Of a stretch of 64,000 nucleotides of DNA, positions 37,501 through 45,592 are shown piece after piece. The stretch spans positions 1-64,000 of the forward strand of contig JBKQHM010000804.1 of assembly GCA_052148775.1 (NCBI GenBank), in the 5' to 3' direction. Both the position numbers and the translations under genes were made by a program. Each line of letters begins with the position of its first letter. Position 1 is the stretch's first letter. Origin of the DNA: CAVZRC01 sp052148775 (GTDB lineage Bacteria; Planctomycetota; Planctomycetia; Isosphaerales; Isosphaeraceae). The notes beneath the pieces are model-generated. The model worked only from the letters and a program-made list of their open reading frames with translations. It did no database searches and was not told the origin of the DNA.

Positions 37501-40500
37501 CACGATCGAAGGCGGCTACCTGCTCACGATCACCGGCCAGGGGTTCGACGGCGCGAGCTTCCGATTCAACGACCTGGAGATCATCCCCGAGAAGAAGGAA
37601 TACCGGCCCGGCGAGACGCTCCGACTCCTGATCAACACCAATCAGGTGAACGCCACGGTCCTGCTATTTATCCGGCCGACGAACAGCGTCTACCTGCCGC
37701 CGAAGGTCATCCACCTGCGCGGCAAGAGCACCGTCGAGGAGATCGGCATCGCCCTGGCCGATATGCCCAACATCTTCGTCGAGGCGCTGACGGTCGCCGA
37801 CGGCAAGGTCCACGACGAGACCCGCGAGATCGCCATCCCGCCCGAGTCGCGCGTCGTCGACGTCGCGGTCGAGCCCTCGCAGATGACCTACAAGCCCGGC
37901 CAGAAAGCTCGTGTCAAAGTCAGGCTCACCGGCCCCGACAAGAAGCCGATCGTGGGCTCGACAGTGCTGACCGTCTACGACAAGGCCGTTGAGTACATCT
38001 CGGGCGGTTCGAATGTCCCGGATATCAAAGAGTTCTTCTGGAAATGGAAGCGGTACCACCATCCTCAGACCGAATCGAGCCTCGACCGCTGGTCGAACAA
38101 CCTGATCAGGCCCGGCGAGACGCCCATGCAGAACCTGGGGGCGTTTGGAGAAATTCTTCTCACAGACGGTGCCGATGTGACGCGTCTCGGTGCGCCGATG
38201 ATGGGGATGATGGGGGGCATGGGCCGCGGTGGGATGGCCGGCATGGGGGGCGGTTATGCCTACGACAAACCCCTGGCCGCCGCGCCGACAGCGATGGGCC
38301 CGGCCATGGCCAAGGCGGCGGCGCCGGCTGGGGGAGGGAATGCGGTGGGCCTCGCCGCGATTCTCGTGCCCACGCCGGGACAACCTCCGGTCCAGCCCGC
38401 GGTCCGCACTAACTTCGCCGACACCGCCTTCTGGGCCGCCGCCCTCACCACCGCCGCGGATGGCACCGCCGAAGTTGAATTCCCCCTGCCCGAGAGCCTG
38501 ACGACCTGGAAGGTCAAGACCTGGACGATGGGCCCCGGCACGACGGTCGGCCAGGGCGATTCGGAGATTGTCACGACCAAGGACCTGCTCGTCCGGCTCC
38601 AGGCGCCCCGGTTCTTCGTCGAGAAGGACGAGGTCGTGCTGTCGGCCAACGTCCACAACAAGCTCAAGACGAACAAGGCCGTCCAGGTTGTGCTCGAGTT
38701 CGACGGCAGCGTGCTCCAGCCGATGAGCGAGACCGCGATGGCCCAGACCGTCGCGATCGCGGCGGGGTCGGAGCACCGGGTCGACTGGCGGGTGAAGGTC
38801 GCGCATGAAGGCCAGGCCGTCATCCGGATGAAGGCGTTGACCGACGAGGAATCCGACGCGGCCCAGATGACCTTCCCGGCCTATGTCCACGGCATGCTCA
38901 AGACGGAGGCCTTCGCCGGCGCCATCCGGCCCGATCAGGAGAAGGCGCAGGTCGTCCTCCGCGTCCCGGCCGACCGCAAGCCCGATCAGTCGCGGCTCGA
39001 AGTGCGCTACTCACCGACCCTGGCTGGCGCGTTGGTCGACGCCCTACCCTACCTCGCCGACTATCCCTACGGCTGCACCGAGCAGACCCTGAACCGGTTC
39101 CTGCCGACGGTCATCACCCAGAAGGTCCTGATCAACCTCGGGGTCGACCTGAAGGCGATCAAGGCCAGGCACACCAACCTCAATGCCCAGGAGATCGGCG
39201 ACGCCCGCGAGCGTGGCAAGAAATGGAAGGGTTACGAGCACAACCCGGTCTTCGACCTGGCCGACGTCACCAAGATGGCCGGCGCCGGGATTCAACGCCT
39301 GGCCGACATGCAGCTCTCCGACGGGGGCTGGGGCTGGTTCTCCGGATACGGCGAGTTCTCGTCGCCGCACACGACGGCCCTGGTCGTCCACGGCCTGCAA
39401 GTCGCCCGACAGAACGACCTGAAACTGCCCGACGGGATGCTCGATCGGGGCGTCGCCTGGCTCAACGATTACCAGGCCAGGCAGGCCGCACTGCTCGAGA
39501 ACGGGATCAGCCAGGTCAAGCCCTACAAGAAAACGGCGGATGACCTGGACGCATTGGTCTTCATGGTCCTGTCCGACGCCGGGGTCCGCAACGACCAGAT
39601 GCTCGGCTTCCTGGATCGCGATCGCACGCACCTCTCAGTCTACGCGAAAGCGATGTTCGGCCTGGGCCTGGAGCGGATCGGCGACAAGGACAAGCTGGCA
39701 CTCGTGCTCCAGAACATCGGCCAGTATGTCGTCCGGGACGACGAGAACCAGACGGCCTACCTGAAGCTCCCCAACGAAGGCTACTGGTGGTGGTGGTACG
39801 GGAGCGAGATCGAGACCGACGCGTTCTACCTCAAGCTGCTGGCCCGGACCGATCCCAAGGGCGACCTGGCGCCCCGGCTGGTCAAGTACGTGCTCAATAA
39901 CCGCAAGCACGGCACGTACTGGAACTCGACCCGCGACACGGCCTTCTGCATCGAGGCCCTCGCCGACTATCTCAAGGCCAGCGGCGAGGACCGGCCCGAC
40001 ATGTCGATCACAATCGCCCTCGACGGGAAGGAGCGCAAGGAGGTGAAGATCACCCCGAGCGATCTCTTCACGTTCGACAATGCCTTCGCCCTCGAAGGAG
40101 CCGCGCTCGAGACCGGCGAGCATACGGTCTCGTTCGTCAAGCGGGGGACCGGCCCGCTCTACTTCAACGCCTACCTCACCAACTTCACGCTCGAAGACCC
40201 GATCGCCCACGCGGGGCTGGAGGTCAAAGTCGATCGCAAGATCTATCGGCTGGTCAAGGACGACAAGTCTGTGGAGGTAGCCGGCGGCCATGGCCAGTCC
40301 GTCAGCCAGCGGGTCGAGCGCTATCGTCGCGAATTGCTAGCCGAGGGTGCGACGCTCAAGAGCGGCGACCTGGTCGAGGTCGAGCTGGAGATCGACAGCA
40401 AGAACGATTACGAGTACCTGGTCTTCGAGGACTACAAGGCAGCCGGCTTCGAGCCGGCGGAGGTCCGGAGCGGGTATAATGGCAACGACCTGGGTGCCTA

Positions 40501-40690
40501 CGTCGAGTTCCGCGACGAGCGCGTGGCCTTCTTCGCGCGGACGCTGGCCCGGGGCAAGCACAGCGTGTCATACCGGCTCCGCGCCGAGATCCCCGGCCGG
40601 TTCCACGCCCTGCCCGCCCGGGCCCAGGCGATGTATGCACCCGAGCTGCGCGCCAATTCGGACGAGATCCAGCTCCGCATCGAGGATTGA
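34517..40690 (+). CDS. giant alpha-2-macroglobulin family protein, exported
   Basis: 2057 residues with an N-terminal signal or anchor segment (MEVLRLVVIGLVSCTLLAVG). Residues about 30-400 are helical, with TPR-like character; MG domains follow from about 490 (YDQVKVYTITDRPVYRPGSP is the A2M N-terminal signature). The thioester motif GCTEQ is at 1519-1523 (C1520), inside YPYGCTEQTLNRFLP, and is followed by the helical toroid (GGWGWFSGYGEFSSPHTT). The protein should trap proteases by covalent linkage in the periplasm or at the surface. Two odd inserts occur: 11 Trp within residues 793-833, and a Met/Gly-rich stretch at 1228-1276 before NFADTAFW. No penicillin-binding partner gene (pbpC) is adjacent. 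Confidence 0.93.
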   Translation: MEVLRLVVIGLVSCTLLAVGVALGYQAEEPGGRERFDKLFAQGNFKDAYEGYRGLALDPKADPHRVGADLGRAVECLNKLGRFDEVDAFREAVVAVHPGNWRLLQAAAESYLGDAQHFGFIVAGKFHRGWHRGGGRYVGSYERDRSRALQLLVGGLGPAQADPDRAAVGRFWLKLAEALLGDRAQNKAWRLQNLTPLDVLADHEEGGYGYFGGLESGAPVEPDGTPVYYRIPEGFDQARNDGQRWRWALARAVAADSGLLNTVRLALSGFCLSQFGTQTLIGAAYHGRPASDLPESSGPYALDTLKDEETIARLATGIKRFTLPDEFNPIKIDLAIADEPLRGHGEEALTALTNIFENRRQFDRAADYLKRNRATYGDEGGWKAKHLDQILGAWGGFEGLRPQAHGRGAAVDFRFRNGSGVHFEAHEIFFDKLLKDVKDYISSGPRQIDWQKANINDIGSRLVDQNEQQYVGRLVAQWDLGLEPLPGHLDRRMTVTTPLQNAGAYLVTARMEKGNTSRIVIWVDDTVLVKKTLADKAYYFVADTRTGQPVPRADVALFGWRQVQVNGKNEFRVETKSMALKADDEGQLQVPLADLSAPRDYFQWLVTAATTEGRRAHLGFTNIWFIGQQAPAYDQVKVYTITDRPVYRPGSPVRFKFWVARARYDQARRQSDIAEFLGSNLTMVEIHNPKGETVFTGRFKPDAFGGFDGSFELPSDAMLGVYQVFIPERGGGSFRVEEYKKPEFEVTVEAPKTPVMLGEKISATINAKYYFGGPVAEAKVKYKILRSTADARWYPAARWDWLFGSGYWWFASDSPWYPGWSRWGMLRPVFWWWAGPQAPPEVVAAAELPVRPDGTLPIEIDTAIARTAHPDQDQRYEITAEITDQSRRTIVGTGTVLVARKPFSVYTWVDRGHYRAGDTIEAEVRAQTLAHKPVAGKGTLRLLKIAYDADRKPVETPVESWDLTLDADGQAHQSIKASAPGQYRLASTIDDGYGHTIEGGYLLTITGQGFDGASFRFNDLEIIPEKKEYRPGETLRLLINTNQVNATVLLFIRPTNSVYLPPKVIHLRGKSTVEEIGIALADMPNIFVEALTVADGKVHDETREIAIPPESRVVDVAVEPSQMTYKPGQKARVKVRLTGPDKKPIVGSTVLTVYDKAVEYISGGSNVPDIKEFFWKWKRYHHPQTESSLDRWSNNLIRPGETPMQNLGAFGEILLTDGADVTRLGAPMMGMMGGMGRGGMAGMGGGYAYDKPLAAAPTAMGPAMAKAAAPAGGGNAVGLAAILVPTPGQPPVQPAVRTNFADTAFWAAALTTAADGTAEVEFPLPESLTTWKVKTWTMGPGTTVGQGDSEIVTTKDLLVRLQAPRFFVEKDEVVLSANVHNKLKTNKAVQVVLEFDGSVLQPMSETAMAQTVAIAAGSEHRVDWRVKVAHEGQAVIRMKALTDEESDAAQMTFPAYVHGMLKTEAFAGAIRPDQEKAQVVLRVPADRKPDQSRLEVRYSPTLAGALVDALPYLADYPYGCTEQTLNRFLPTVITQKVLINLGVDLKAIKARHTNLNAQEIGDARERGKKWKGYEHNPVFDLADVTKMAGAGIQRLADMQLSDGGWGWFSGYGEFSSPHTTALVVHGLQVARQNDLKLPDGMLDRGVAWLNDYQARQAALLENGISQVKPYKKTADDLDALVFMVLSDAGVRNDQMLGFLDRDRTHLSVYAKAMFGLGLERIGDKDKLALVLQNIGQYVVRDDENQTAYLKLPNEGYWWWWYGSEIETDAFYLKLLARTDPKGDLAPRLVKYVLNNRKHGTYWNSTRDTAFCIEALADYLKASGEDRPDMSITIALDGKERKEVKITPSDLFTFDNAFALEGAALETGEHTVSFVKRGTGPLYFNAYLTNFTLEDPIAHAGLEVKVDRKIYRLVKDDKSVEVAGGHGQSVSQRVERYRRELLAEGATLKSGDLVEVELEIDSKNDYEYLVFEDYKAAGFEPAEVRSGYNGNDLGAYVEFRDERVAFFARTLARGKHSVSYRLRAEIPGRFHALPARAQAMYAPELRANSDEIQLRIED

Positions 40691-40696
40691 GTTGGA

Positions 40697-40757
40697 GTAG
40701 AACGGAATATATTCCGTTTCCCGCGACTGAGACCAAACGGAATGAATTCCATTCTAC
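40697..40757. repeat. inverted-repeat element with self-palindromic arms
   Basis: Arms 40697-40719 and 40735-40757 are inverted copies with three mismatches over 23 nt. Each arm is also nearly palindromic (AACGGAATATATTCCGTT at 40701-40718). It fills the gap between the macroglobulin stop and the ptb start, and is much more AT-rich than its surroundings. Confidence 0.7.
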
Positions 40758-40773
40758 GACTTATAAGACTCCC

Positions 40774-41679
40774 ATGCCGCTCGACGGATTCGACAGCCTG
40801 TACCGAGATGCCGATGCCCGGACCGAGCCGGTGCCGGTGGCCGCGGCCGGCGGCGATGATCCCACGGTCCTGGAAGCGCTCCGCGTCGCCGCCGATCGCG
40901 GCTGGGTCGAACCGATCCTGGTCGGGCCCGAGCCGAGCATTCGTGCGATCGCCGATTCGCTGAGAATGTCCCTCGGCGGCTTCACGATCCGACACGCCGA
41001 AGGACAGGAGCTCGCCGCGGCGGCGGTCGCCGAGGTGAGGTCCGGCAATGCTCGGGCGTTGATGAAGGGCCAGATCGCCACGCCGGCCCTGATGGACGCC
41101 GTGCTCGACCCCACGTGCGGATTGCGGTCCGGCCGCGTGATCTGTCAGGTCGTCCTGATGGAGCTCCCGCGCGACGATCGCCGGTTCATCCTGGCCGACA
41201 CGGGAATCACCGTCACGCCCAATGATCGCAAGCGAATCGAGATCCTGCGAGAAGCCGTTGCGGTCGCGCACGCCCTTGGCGCGGAGAAACCCAAGGTCGC
41301 GCTCATGGCGGCCACCGAGACCGTCAAGCTTTCGATGCCCGAGACCGTCGAGGCCGATGAGCTGGCCCGGCGCAACCGGGAGGGCGAATTCGCCGACTGC
41401 TCGATCGAAGGCCCCCTCTCGTTCGACCTGGCCTATGCGACCGAGGCCGGGGCGAAGAAACGAATCGAGGGCTCGGTGGTCGGGGCCGCCGACGTCATGA
41501 TCTTCCCCAACCTCCTCTCGGCCAACCTCACCGTCAAGGCGATCATGTACACCGCCAACTGCCGGTTTGGCGGGATCTTGAGAGGGACGACCGCGCCGGT
41601 CGTCTTCATGTCGCGCGCCGACACGACCGAGACCCGGCTCAACTCGCTTGCATTGACCCTGCGTATGCTCGACCATTGA
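40774..41679 (+). CDS. ptb: phosphate butyryltransferase / phosphate acyltransferase
   Basis: 301 residues from the ATG at 40774. Family features: VPVAAAGGDDPTVLEALR at the start, ARALMKGQIATPALMDAVL, RRFILADTGITVTPN, LMAATETVKLSMPET and DVMIFPNLLSANLTVKAI. The enzyme would convert an acyl-CoA and phosphate to acyl phosphate and CoA. No acyl kinase (buk or ack) is adjacent, so the physiological direction is not clear. The repeat element directly upstream may carry control signals or be an insertion. Confidence 0.88.
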   Translation: MPLDGFDSLYRDADARTEPVPVAAAGGDDPTVLEALRVAADRGWVEPILVGPEPSIRAIADSLRMSLGGFTIRHAEGQELAAAAVAEVRSGNARALMKGQIATPALMDAVLDPTCGLRSGRVICQVVLMELPRDDRRFILADTGITVTPNDRKRIEILREAVAVAHALGAEKPKVALMAATETVKLSMPETVEADELARRNREGEFADCSIEGPLSFDLAYATEAGAKKRIEGSVVGAADVMIFPNLLSANLTVKAIMYTANCRFGGILRGTTAPVVFMSRADTTETRLNSLALTLRMLDH

Positions 41680-41747
41680 CGCAAGACCCTGACAGCCGAT
41701 CCGGTCCCGAAACGGCCGATCGCGGCTCGCGGGGCATCAAAGCTCGA

Positions 41748-41825
41748 CCGCGGAAAACGCGGACGAACGCGGAGAAGAGAATCCGGATGAATTTCCCCTT
41801 CCGTGTCCGTCCGCGTTTTCCGTGG
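41748..41825. repeat. inverted repeat with 26-bp arms upstream of the hydrolase gene
   Basis: Arms 41748-41773 and 41800-41825 are inverted copies with three mismatches, separated by 26 nt. The core AAAACGCGGACG pairs with CGTCCGCGTTTT. Each arm also contains short internal repeats (GCGGA). It resembles a dispersed sequence ending TCCGTGGTTAAC that I recall from several planctomycete and verrucomicrobial genomes. Confidence 0.7.
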
Positions 41826-41863
41826 TTAACTCTTCTTATGAGCATTCTTGCCGGAGTCATACG

Positions 41864-44044
41864 ATGCGCGCGAACTTACTCCTATGCATTGTGTTGGTAT
41901 TGGCGTCGATCCTCGCCCCGCCGGCCGTCGCCGACGATGGCCCGCTGAAGCCGTCGGACTTCCAGGTGCTGAAACCCGGCGAGAACAAGAAGACCGATCC
42001 GCCCCCCGCGCGGGGCTGGCTCTACCGAAGCCTGGTGAGCCAGGCACAACGGCAATTCGACGCACGACGTCAGGCGATCGCCGCCATCAAGACGCCCGAG
42101 GACATCGCCCGCCGACAGAAGGAGCTGCGCGCGTTTTTCCTCCGCTCGCTCGGCGACCTGCCCGAGCGTACGCCGATGAACCCTCATGTCGTCGGCACGC
42201 TCCGGCGCGACGGCTATCGGATCGAGAAAGTCATCTTCGAGAGCCGCCCCAACCACCACGTCACGGCCAACCTCTACATCCCCGAAGGCAAGTCTCCGTT
42301 CCCGGGCATCCTCTTGCCGTGCGGCCACAGCGACAACGGCAAGGCGTACGAGGGCTATCAGCGGGCCTGTATCCTGCTGGCGAAGAACGGGATGGCCGTC
42401 CTGTGCTATGACCCGATCGGTCAGGGCGAGCGGAACCAGCGGCTCGATGCGCAGGGCAAGCCCGCGATCCGAGGAACGACCGAGCACACCATGGCCGGCC
42501 TCGGCGCCCTCCTGGTCGGCCGCCAGTTGGCGAGCTATCGGATCTGGGACGGCCTGCGCGCACTGGACTACCTGGCGAGCCGGCCCGAGATCGATCCCAC
42601 CCGCCTGGGCTGCACCGGCAACTCGGGCGGCGGCACCATGACCGCCTACCTCATGGCGCTCGACGACCGGATCGCGGTCGCGGCGCCTTCGTGCTTCATC
42701 ACCTCGCTAGAGCGGCTCTTCGCCACGATCGGACCGCAGGACGCCGAGCAGAACATCAACGGCCAGGTCGCCGCCGGTCTGGAGCACGCCGATTACGTGA
42801 CCCTGCACGCGCCGAAGCCGACCCTCCTGACGGTCGGCACCCGGGACTTCTTCGACATCGATGGGAGCTGGAACACCTTCCGCGAGGCCAAGCTGATCTT
42901 CGGCCGGCTCGGTTACGGCGAGCGCGTGGACCTGTTCGAGTCGGACGAGGAGCATGGCTTCACGCGGCCTCGTCGCATCGCAACCGCGCGCTGGATGATG
43001 CGATGGCTCCTCAAGAAGGACGAAGCCGTCGACGAGCCCGACTCCCCGATCGCCGCAGACGCCGAGCTCCAATGCACCCGGTCGGGCCAGGTCATCACCG
43101 ACTTCAAGGACCGGTCGGTGTTCGATTTCAACGCCGATCGCGCCCGCGCGCTGCAAATCGCACGCGACGCCCGGAATGCCGGTCTGTCCGACGAGGACTT
43201 CCGCAAGGAGGTCGAGCGACGACTGGGGCTGGTCGGCCGCTCGATGAGCCCGGTCCGAGCGAAGGTCGTGGAGACGATCTCACGCCAGGGCTACAAGATT
43301 CGCAAACTCACGTTCCCTGTCGCGGACGTCGATTCGAGCATGATGGTCACGGCCCTCGACATCAGCAAGGACCGATCCGACAAGTCCAATCAACCGACCC
43401 TCGTAGAGATCGGCTTGAGCGGGAAAGCCGACCTGACCGCTCCCGGGGCGATCGACGCGCTGATGGGTCCCGCCGGGCGAGTTGTGCTGCTCGATCCTCG
43501 GGGCATGGGCGAGACGGATCCCGGCCCCAACCCGGTTCGCAGCCAATCGCCGTTCGGCAACGACGTCAAGGAAGCCTTCCTGTCGTTCCACCTCGACCGG
43601 CCGCTGCTCGGCCAGCGCGCGGCCGATATCTTGAGAGTCCTGGCGGGGTTGGATGGCGAGTCGGGCGATGGGCAGGATGAACACAACGGCTTCCGGGTGG
43701 TCGGCATCGGCACCGCCGGCCCGATCGTCCTCCACGCGGCCCTGCTCGACCGCGTCGGCTTGATCAAGGAGGTCGTCCTCGAGAGGTCGCTCGGCTCGTG
43801 GACCGATATCGTCGAGAGAGGGATCAGCCGGGGCCAGATCGGCAACGTCGTTCCCGGCGCCCTCGAAGCCTATGACCTGCCCGACCTGGCCGCCCGACTG
43901 GCCCCGCGCCCGCTCCGGATTTCCGAACCCGTCGACGCCATCGGGCATCCGATCCCAAAGGCGGACCTCGAGCGAGCCTACGCGGCGTGCATCAAGGCCT
44001 ATGCGCCCTCGAAGCGGCTGGAGCTGGGAGCTGTCAAGGAATAA
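41864..44044 (+). CDS. exported two-domain alpha/beta hydrolase (acetyl xylan esterase-like)
   Basis: 726 residues from the ATG at 41864, with a signal peptide (MRANLLLCIVLVLASILAPP). The first domain (about 60-400) is a complete hydrolase: HVTANLYIPEG, ILLPCGHSDNGKAYEGYQ, VLCYDPIGQGER, the nucleophile S254 in GCTGNSGGGTM and a late DEEHGF with the likely His. The second half (about 440-726) looks like another hydrolase fold but has GIGTAGPIV where GxSxG is expected, so it is probably inactive. The group includes acetyl xylan esterases. Likely role: removing ester groups from polysaccharides outside the cytoplasm. Confidence 0.85.
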   Translation: MRANLLLCIVLVLASILAPPAVADDGPLKPSDFQVLKPGENKKTDPPPARGWLYRSLVSQAQRQFDARRQAIAAIKTPEDIARRQKELRAFFLRSLGDLPERTPMNPHVVGTLRRDGYRIEKVIFESRPNHHVTANLYIPEGKSPFPGILLPCGHSDNGKAYEGYQRACILLAKNGMAVLCYDPIGQGERNQRLDAQGKPAIRGTTEHTMAGLGALLVGRQLASYRIWDGLRALDYLASRPEIDPTRLGCTGNSGGGTMTAYLMALDDRIAVAAPSCFITSLERLFATIGPQDAEQNINGQVAAGLEHADYVTLHAPKPTLLTVGTRDFFDIDGSWNTFREAKLIFGRLGYGERVDLFESDEEHGFTRPRRIATARWMMRWLLKKDEAVDEPDSPIAADAELQCTRSGQVITDFKDRSVFDFNADRARALQIARDARNAGLSDEDFRKEVERRLGLVGRSMSPVRAKVVETISRQGYKIRKLTFPVADVDSSMMVTALDISKDRSDKSNQPTLVEIGLSGKADLTAPGAIDALMGPAGRVVLLDPRGMGETDPGPNPVRSQSPFGNDVKEAFLSFHLDRPLLGQRAADILRVLAGLDGESGDGQDEHNGFRVVGIGTAGPIVLHAALLDRVGLIKEVVLERSLGSWTDIVERGISRGQIGNVVPGALEAYDLPDLAARLAPRPLRISEPVDAIGHPIPKADLERAYAACIKAYAPSKRLELGAVKE

Positions 44045-44104
44045 AGCGACATCAGGACATAGAGTCGGTCCCGGAAGGCTCGGCGGCGGTCTCGTCGGGT
44101 GCTG

Positions 44105-44148
44105 TGTGAGCACCGAATTGGACAAAGTAACCCGGATCGGTGCTCACA
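44105..44148 (+). terminator. perfect 12-bp inverted repeat after the hydrolase gene
   Basis: TGTGAGCACCGA (44105-44116) and TCGGTGCTCACA (44137-44148) are exact inverted copies with a 20-nt loop, about 60 nt after the stop codon. It could be a terminator without a T-run or part of a repeat. Confidence 0.45.
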
Positions 44149-44184
44149 GAGCATTCTACAAAGACCTTCCGAGACAGACTCCCA

Positions 44185-44204
44185 GCTCAACCGGCCGGTT
44201 GAGC
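44185..44204. promoter_or_regulatory. perfect 20-nt palindrome upstream of the acyl-CoA synthetase gene
   Basis: GCTCAACCGGCCGGTTGAGC is symmetric over all 20 bases. It lies 95 nt before the next start codon. It could be an operator for a dimeric regulator; a hairpin is less likely because a full palindrome leaves no loop. Confidence 0.4.
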
Positions 44205-44298
44205 CGCGGGAACAGAGCCAGGCCGGCTCCATCGGCGTGAAGGGCCGCTGGATCGTCCCCGGGATCCGTGACGCCCTTCAGAATCGGACATAATCATC

Positions 44299-45516
44299 AT
44301 GGCAAGCTCATCAATGGGAGATGTCGCACGGAAGCCGGGGCACTTCCTCGACGAGTTGCGTGCGACATTCGCCGATCGCGCGAATCGGCCCGCGATCGTC
44401 TACCAGTCCCGATCATGGACCTACGGCGAGTTGGACGAGAAGGCTCGCCGCTGCGCCGCGAGATTGCGCCAACTGGGGGTCGGGCGCGGAGACCGGGTCG
44501 CGATCGCTACGGCGGAGAAACTGCCGTTCCTGGCGGCCCACTTGGGTGCGCTTCATGCAGCGGCCGTCTCGCTCCCCTTGAGCCCGAGTCTCGCGGGCGA
44601 CGAGTTGCGTTTTTTCCTGCGGGAAAGCGGCGCACGAGTGGTGGTGGCTGGCAGCGACGTGCATTCGATCGTCCACGCTTTGCGGGCCGATCTGCCCGGA
44701 CTTCGCTCCCTGATGCTCGACTCCGAAGCGTGGGAGGCCCCGGGTGCAACCTTCTCGGATCCGGCGATCGACCGCAATGCCGCGTGCGTGATCTTCTACA
44801 GCTCGAGCTCGACCGGACAACCCCGAGGGGTCGTACACACGCACGCCAGTCTGGCCTCCGGCCTGCGGACCCTCCGGGCGGCCTGGCAATTCAACCCCGA
44901 CGACACGATGGTGAACGTCCTGCCGCTGTTCCAGATCCACGGACTTTCGCTCGGCGCACATCTCAGTTTGTTAACGGGCTCTTGCATGCAGATTGAAGAA
45001 TTATTCCATCCCCGCCGTACCCTGGAGATCGTCGGGCGTGGGACGGTCTTCATGGGCCTGCCGACGTTCTATTACACCTTCCTCGACGAGCCCGAGTTCC
45101 GGGAAATCGCGCGGGGCTGGTCGCACGTCCGATTGTTCGCCTGCGTCTCTTCGGCGATCCGTACCGAGGTGCTTCCGGGGCTGGAATCGATCCTGCGCCG
45201 GCCGGTCATCGTCCCGTACGCGATGACCGAGGCGCACGTCGTCGCCAGCCCGACGCCCGACGGTTCCGGGCCCCGAGGGTCCGTCGGCAAGCCGCTCGAC
45301 GGCGTCGAGGTCCGAGTGATCGACGACGACGGCAGACCCGCCCGGACGGGCGCAGTCGGCTCGGTCCAGGTTCGCGGACCGAACCTGTTCCGCGACTACT
45401 GGCGCGACCCGGATGCGACCCGGGTGGCATTTGCCTCCGGCTGGTTCGACACGAGCGACCGGGGCTCGTTCGACGAGGACGGATTCCTGACCCTGGCCGG
45501 GCTCCACCTTGGCTAG
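44299..45516 (+). CDS. AMP-dependent acyl-CoA synthetase, C-terminally truncated
   Basis: 405 residues, against about 500-550 for the family. Visible motifs are TYGELDEKARRCAARL, the phosphate-binding loop YSSSSTGQPRGVVHTH, LFQIHGLSLG, the adenine-binding PYAMTEAH and GWFDTSDRGSFDEDGFLTLAG. It stops right after this A8 hinge, so the C-terminal lid with the catalytic lysine is absent. The stop codon lies in a heptamer-repeat array, which suggests that the repeat replaced the 3' end. The remaining part may bind ATP and an acid, but acyl-adenylate formation should be poor. Treat as a likely pseudogene. The loop has Ser where TSGTTG is usual. Confidence 0.8.
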   Translation: MASSSMGDVARKPGHFLDELRATFADRANRPAIVYQSRSWTYGELDEKARRCAARLRQLGVGRGDRVAIATAEKLPFLAAHLGALHAAAVSLPLSPSLAGDELRFFLRESGARVVVAGSDVHSIVHALRADLPGLRSLMLDSEAWEAPGATFSDPAIDRNAACVIFYSSSSTGQPRGVVHTHASLASGLRTLRAAWQFNPDDTMVNVLPLFQIHGLSLGAHLSLLTGSCMQIEELFHPRRTLEIVGRGTVFMGLPTFYYTFLDEPEFREIARGWSHVRLFACVSSAIRTEVLPGLESILRRPVIVPYAMTEAHVVASPTPDGSGPRGSVGKPLDGVEVRVIDDDGRPARTGAVGSVQVRGPNLFRDYWRDPDATRVAFASGWFDTSDRGSFDEDGFLTLAGLHLG

Positions 45517-45581
45517 CTGATGGCTCGTGGCTGGTGGCGAGACGAGAGAAAAGCAGCGGTATTCTCCTGCCACTAGCCACT
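45510..45581. repeat. heptamer-repeat element at the synthetase stop codon
   Basis: Left: TGGCTAG, CTGATGG, CTCGTGG, CTGGTGG (45510-45537). Right, inverted: TGCCACT, AGCCACT (45568-45581). The TAG in the first unit is the stop codon of the truncated synthetase. Same design as the array at 20319-20407 but with a different unit. Confidence 0.6.
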
Positions 45582-45592
45582 CCGCTACGTTC

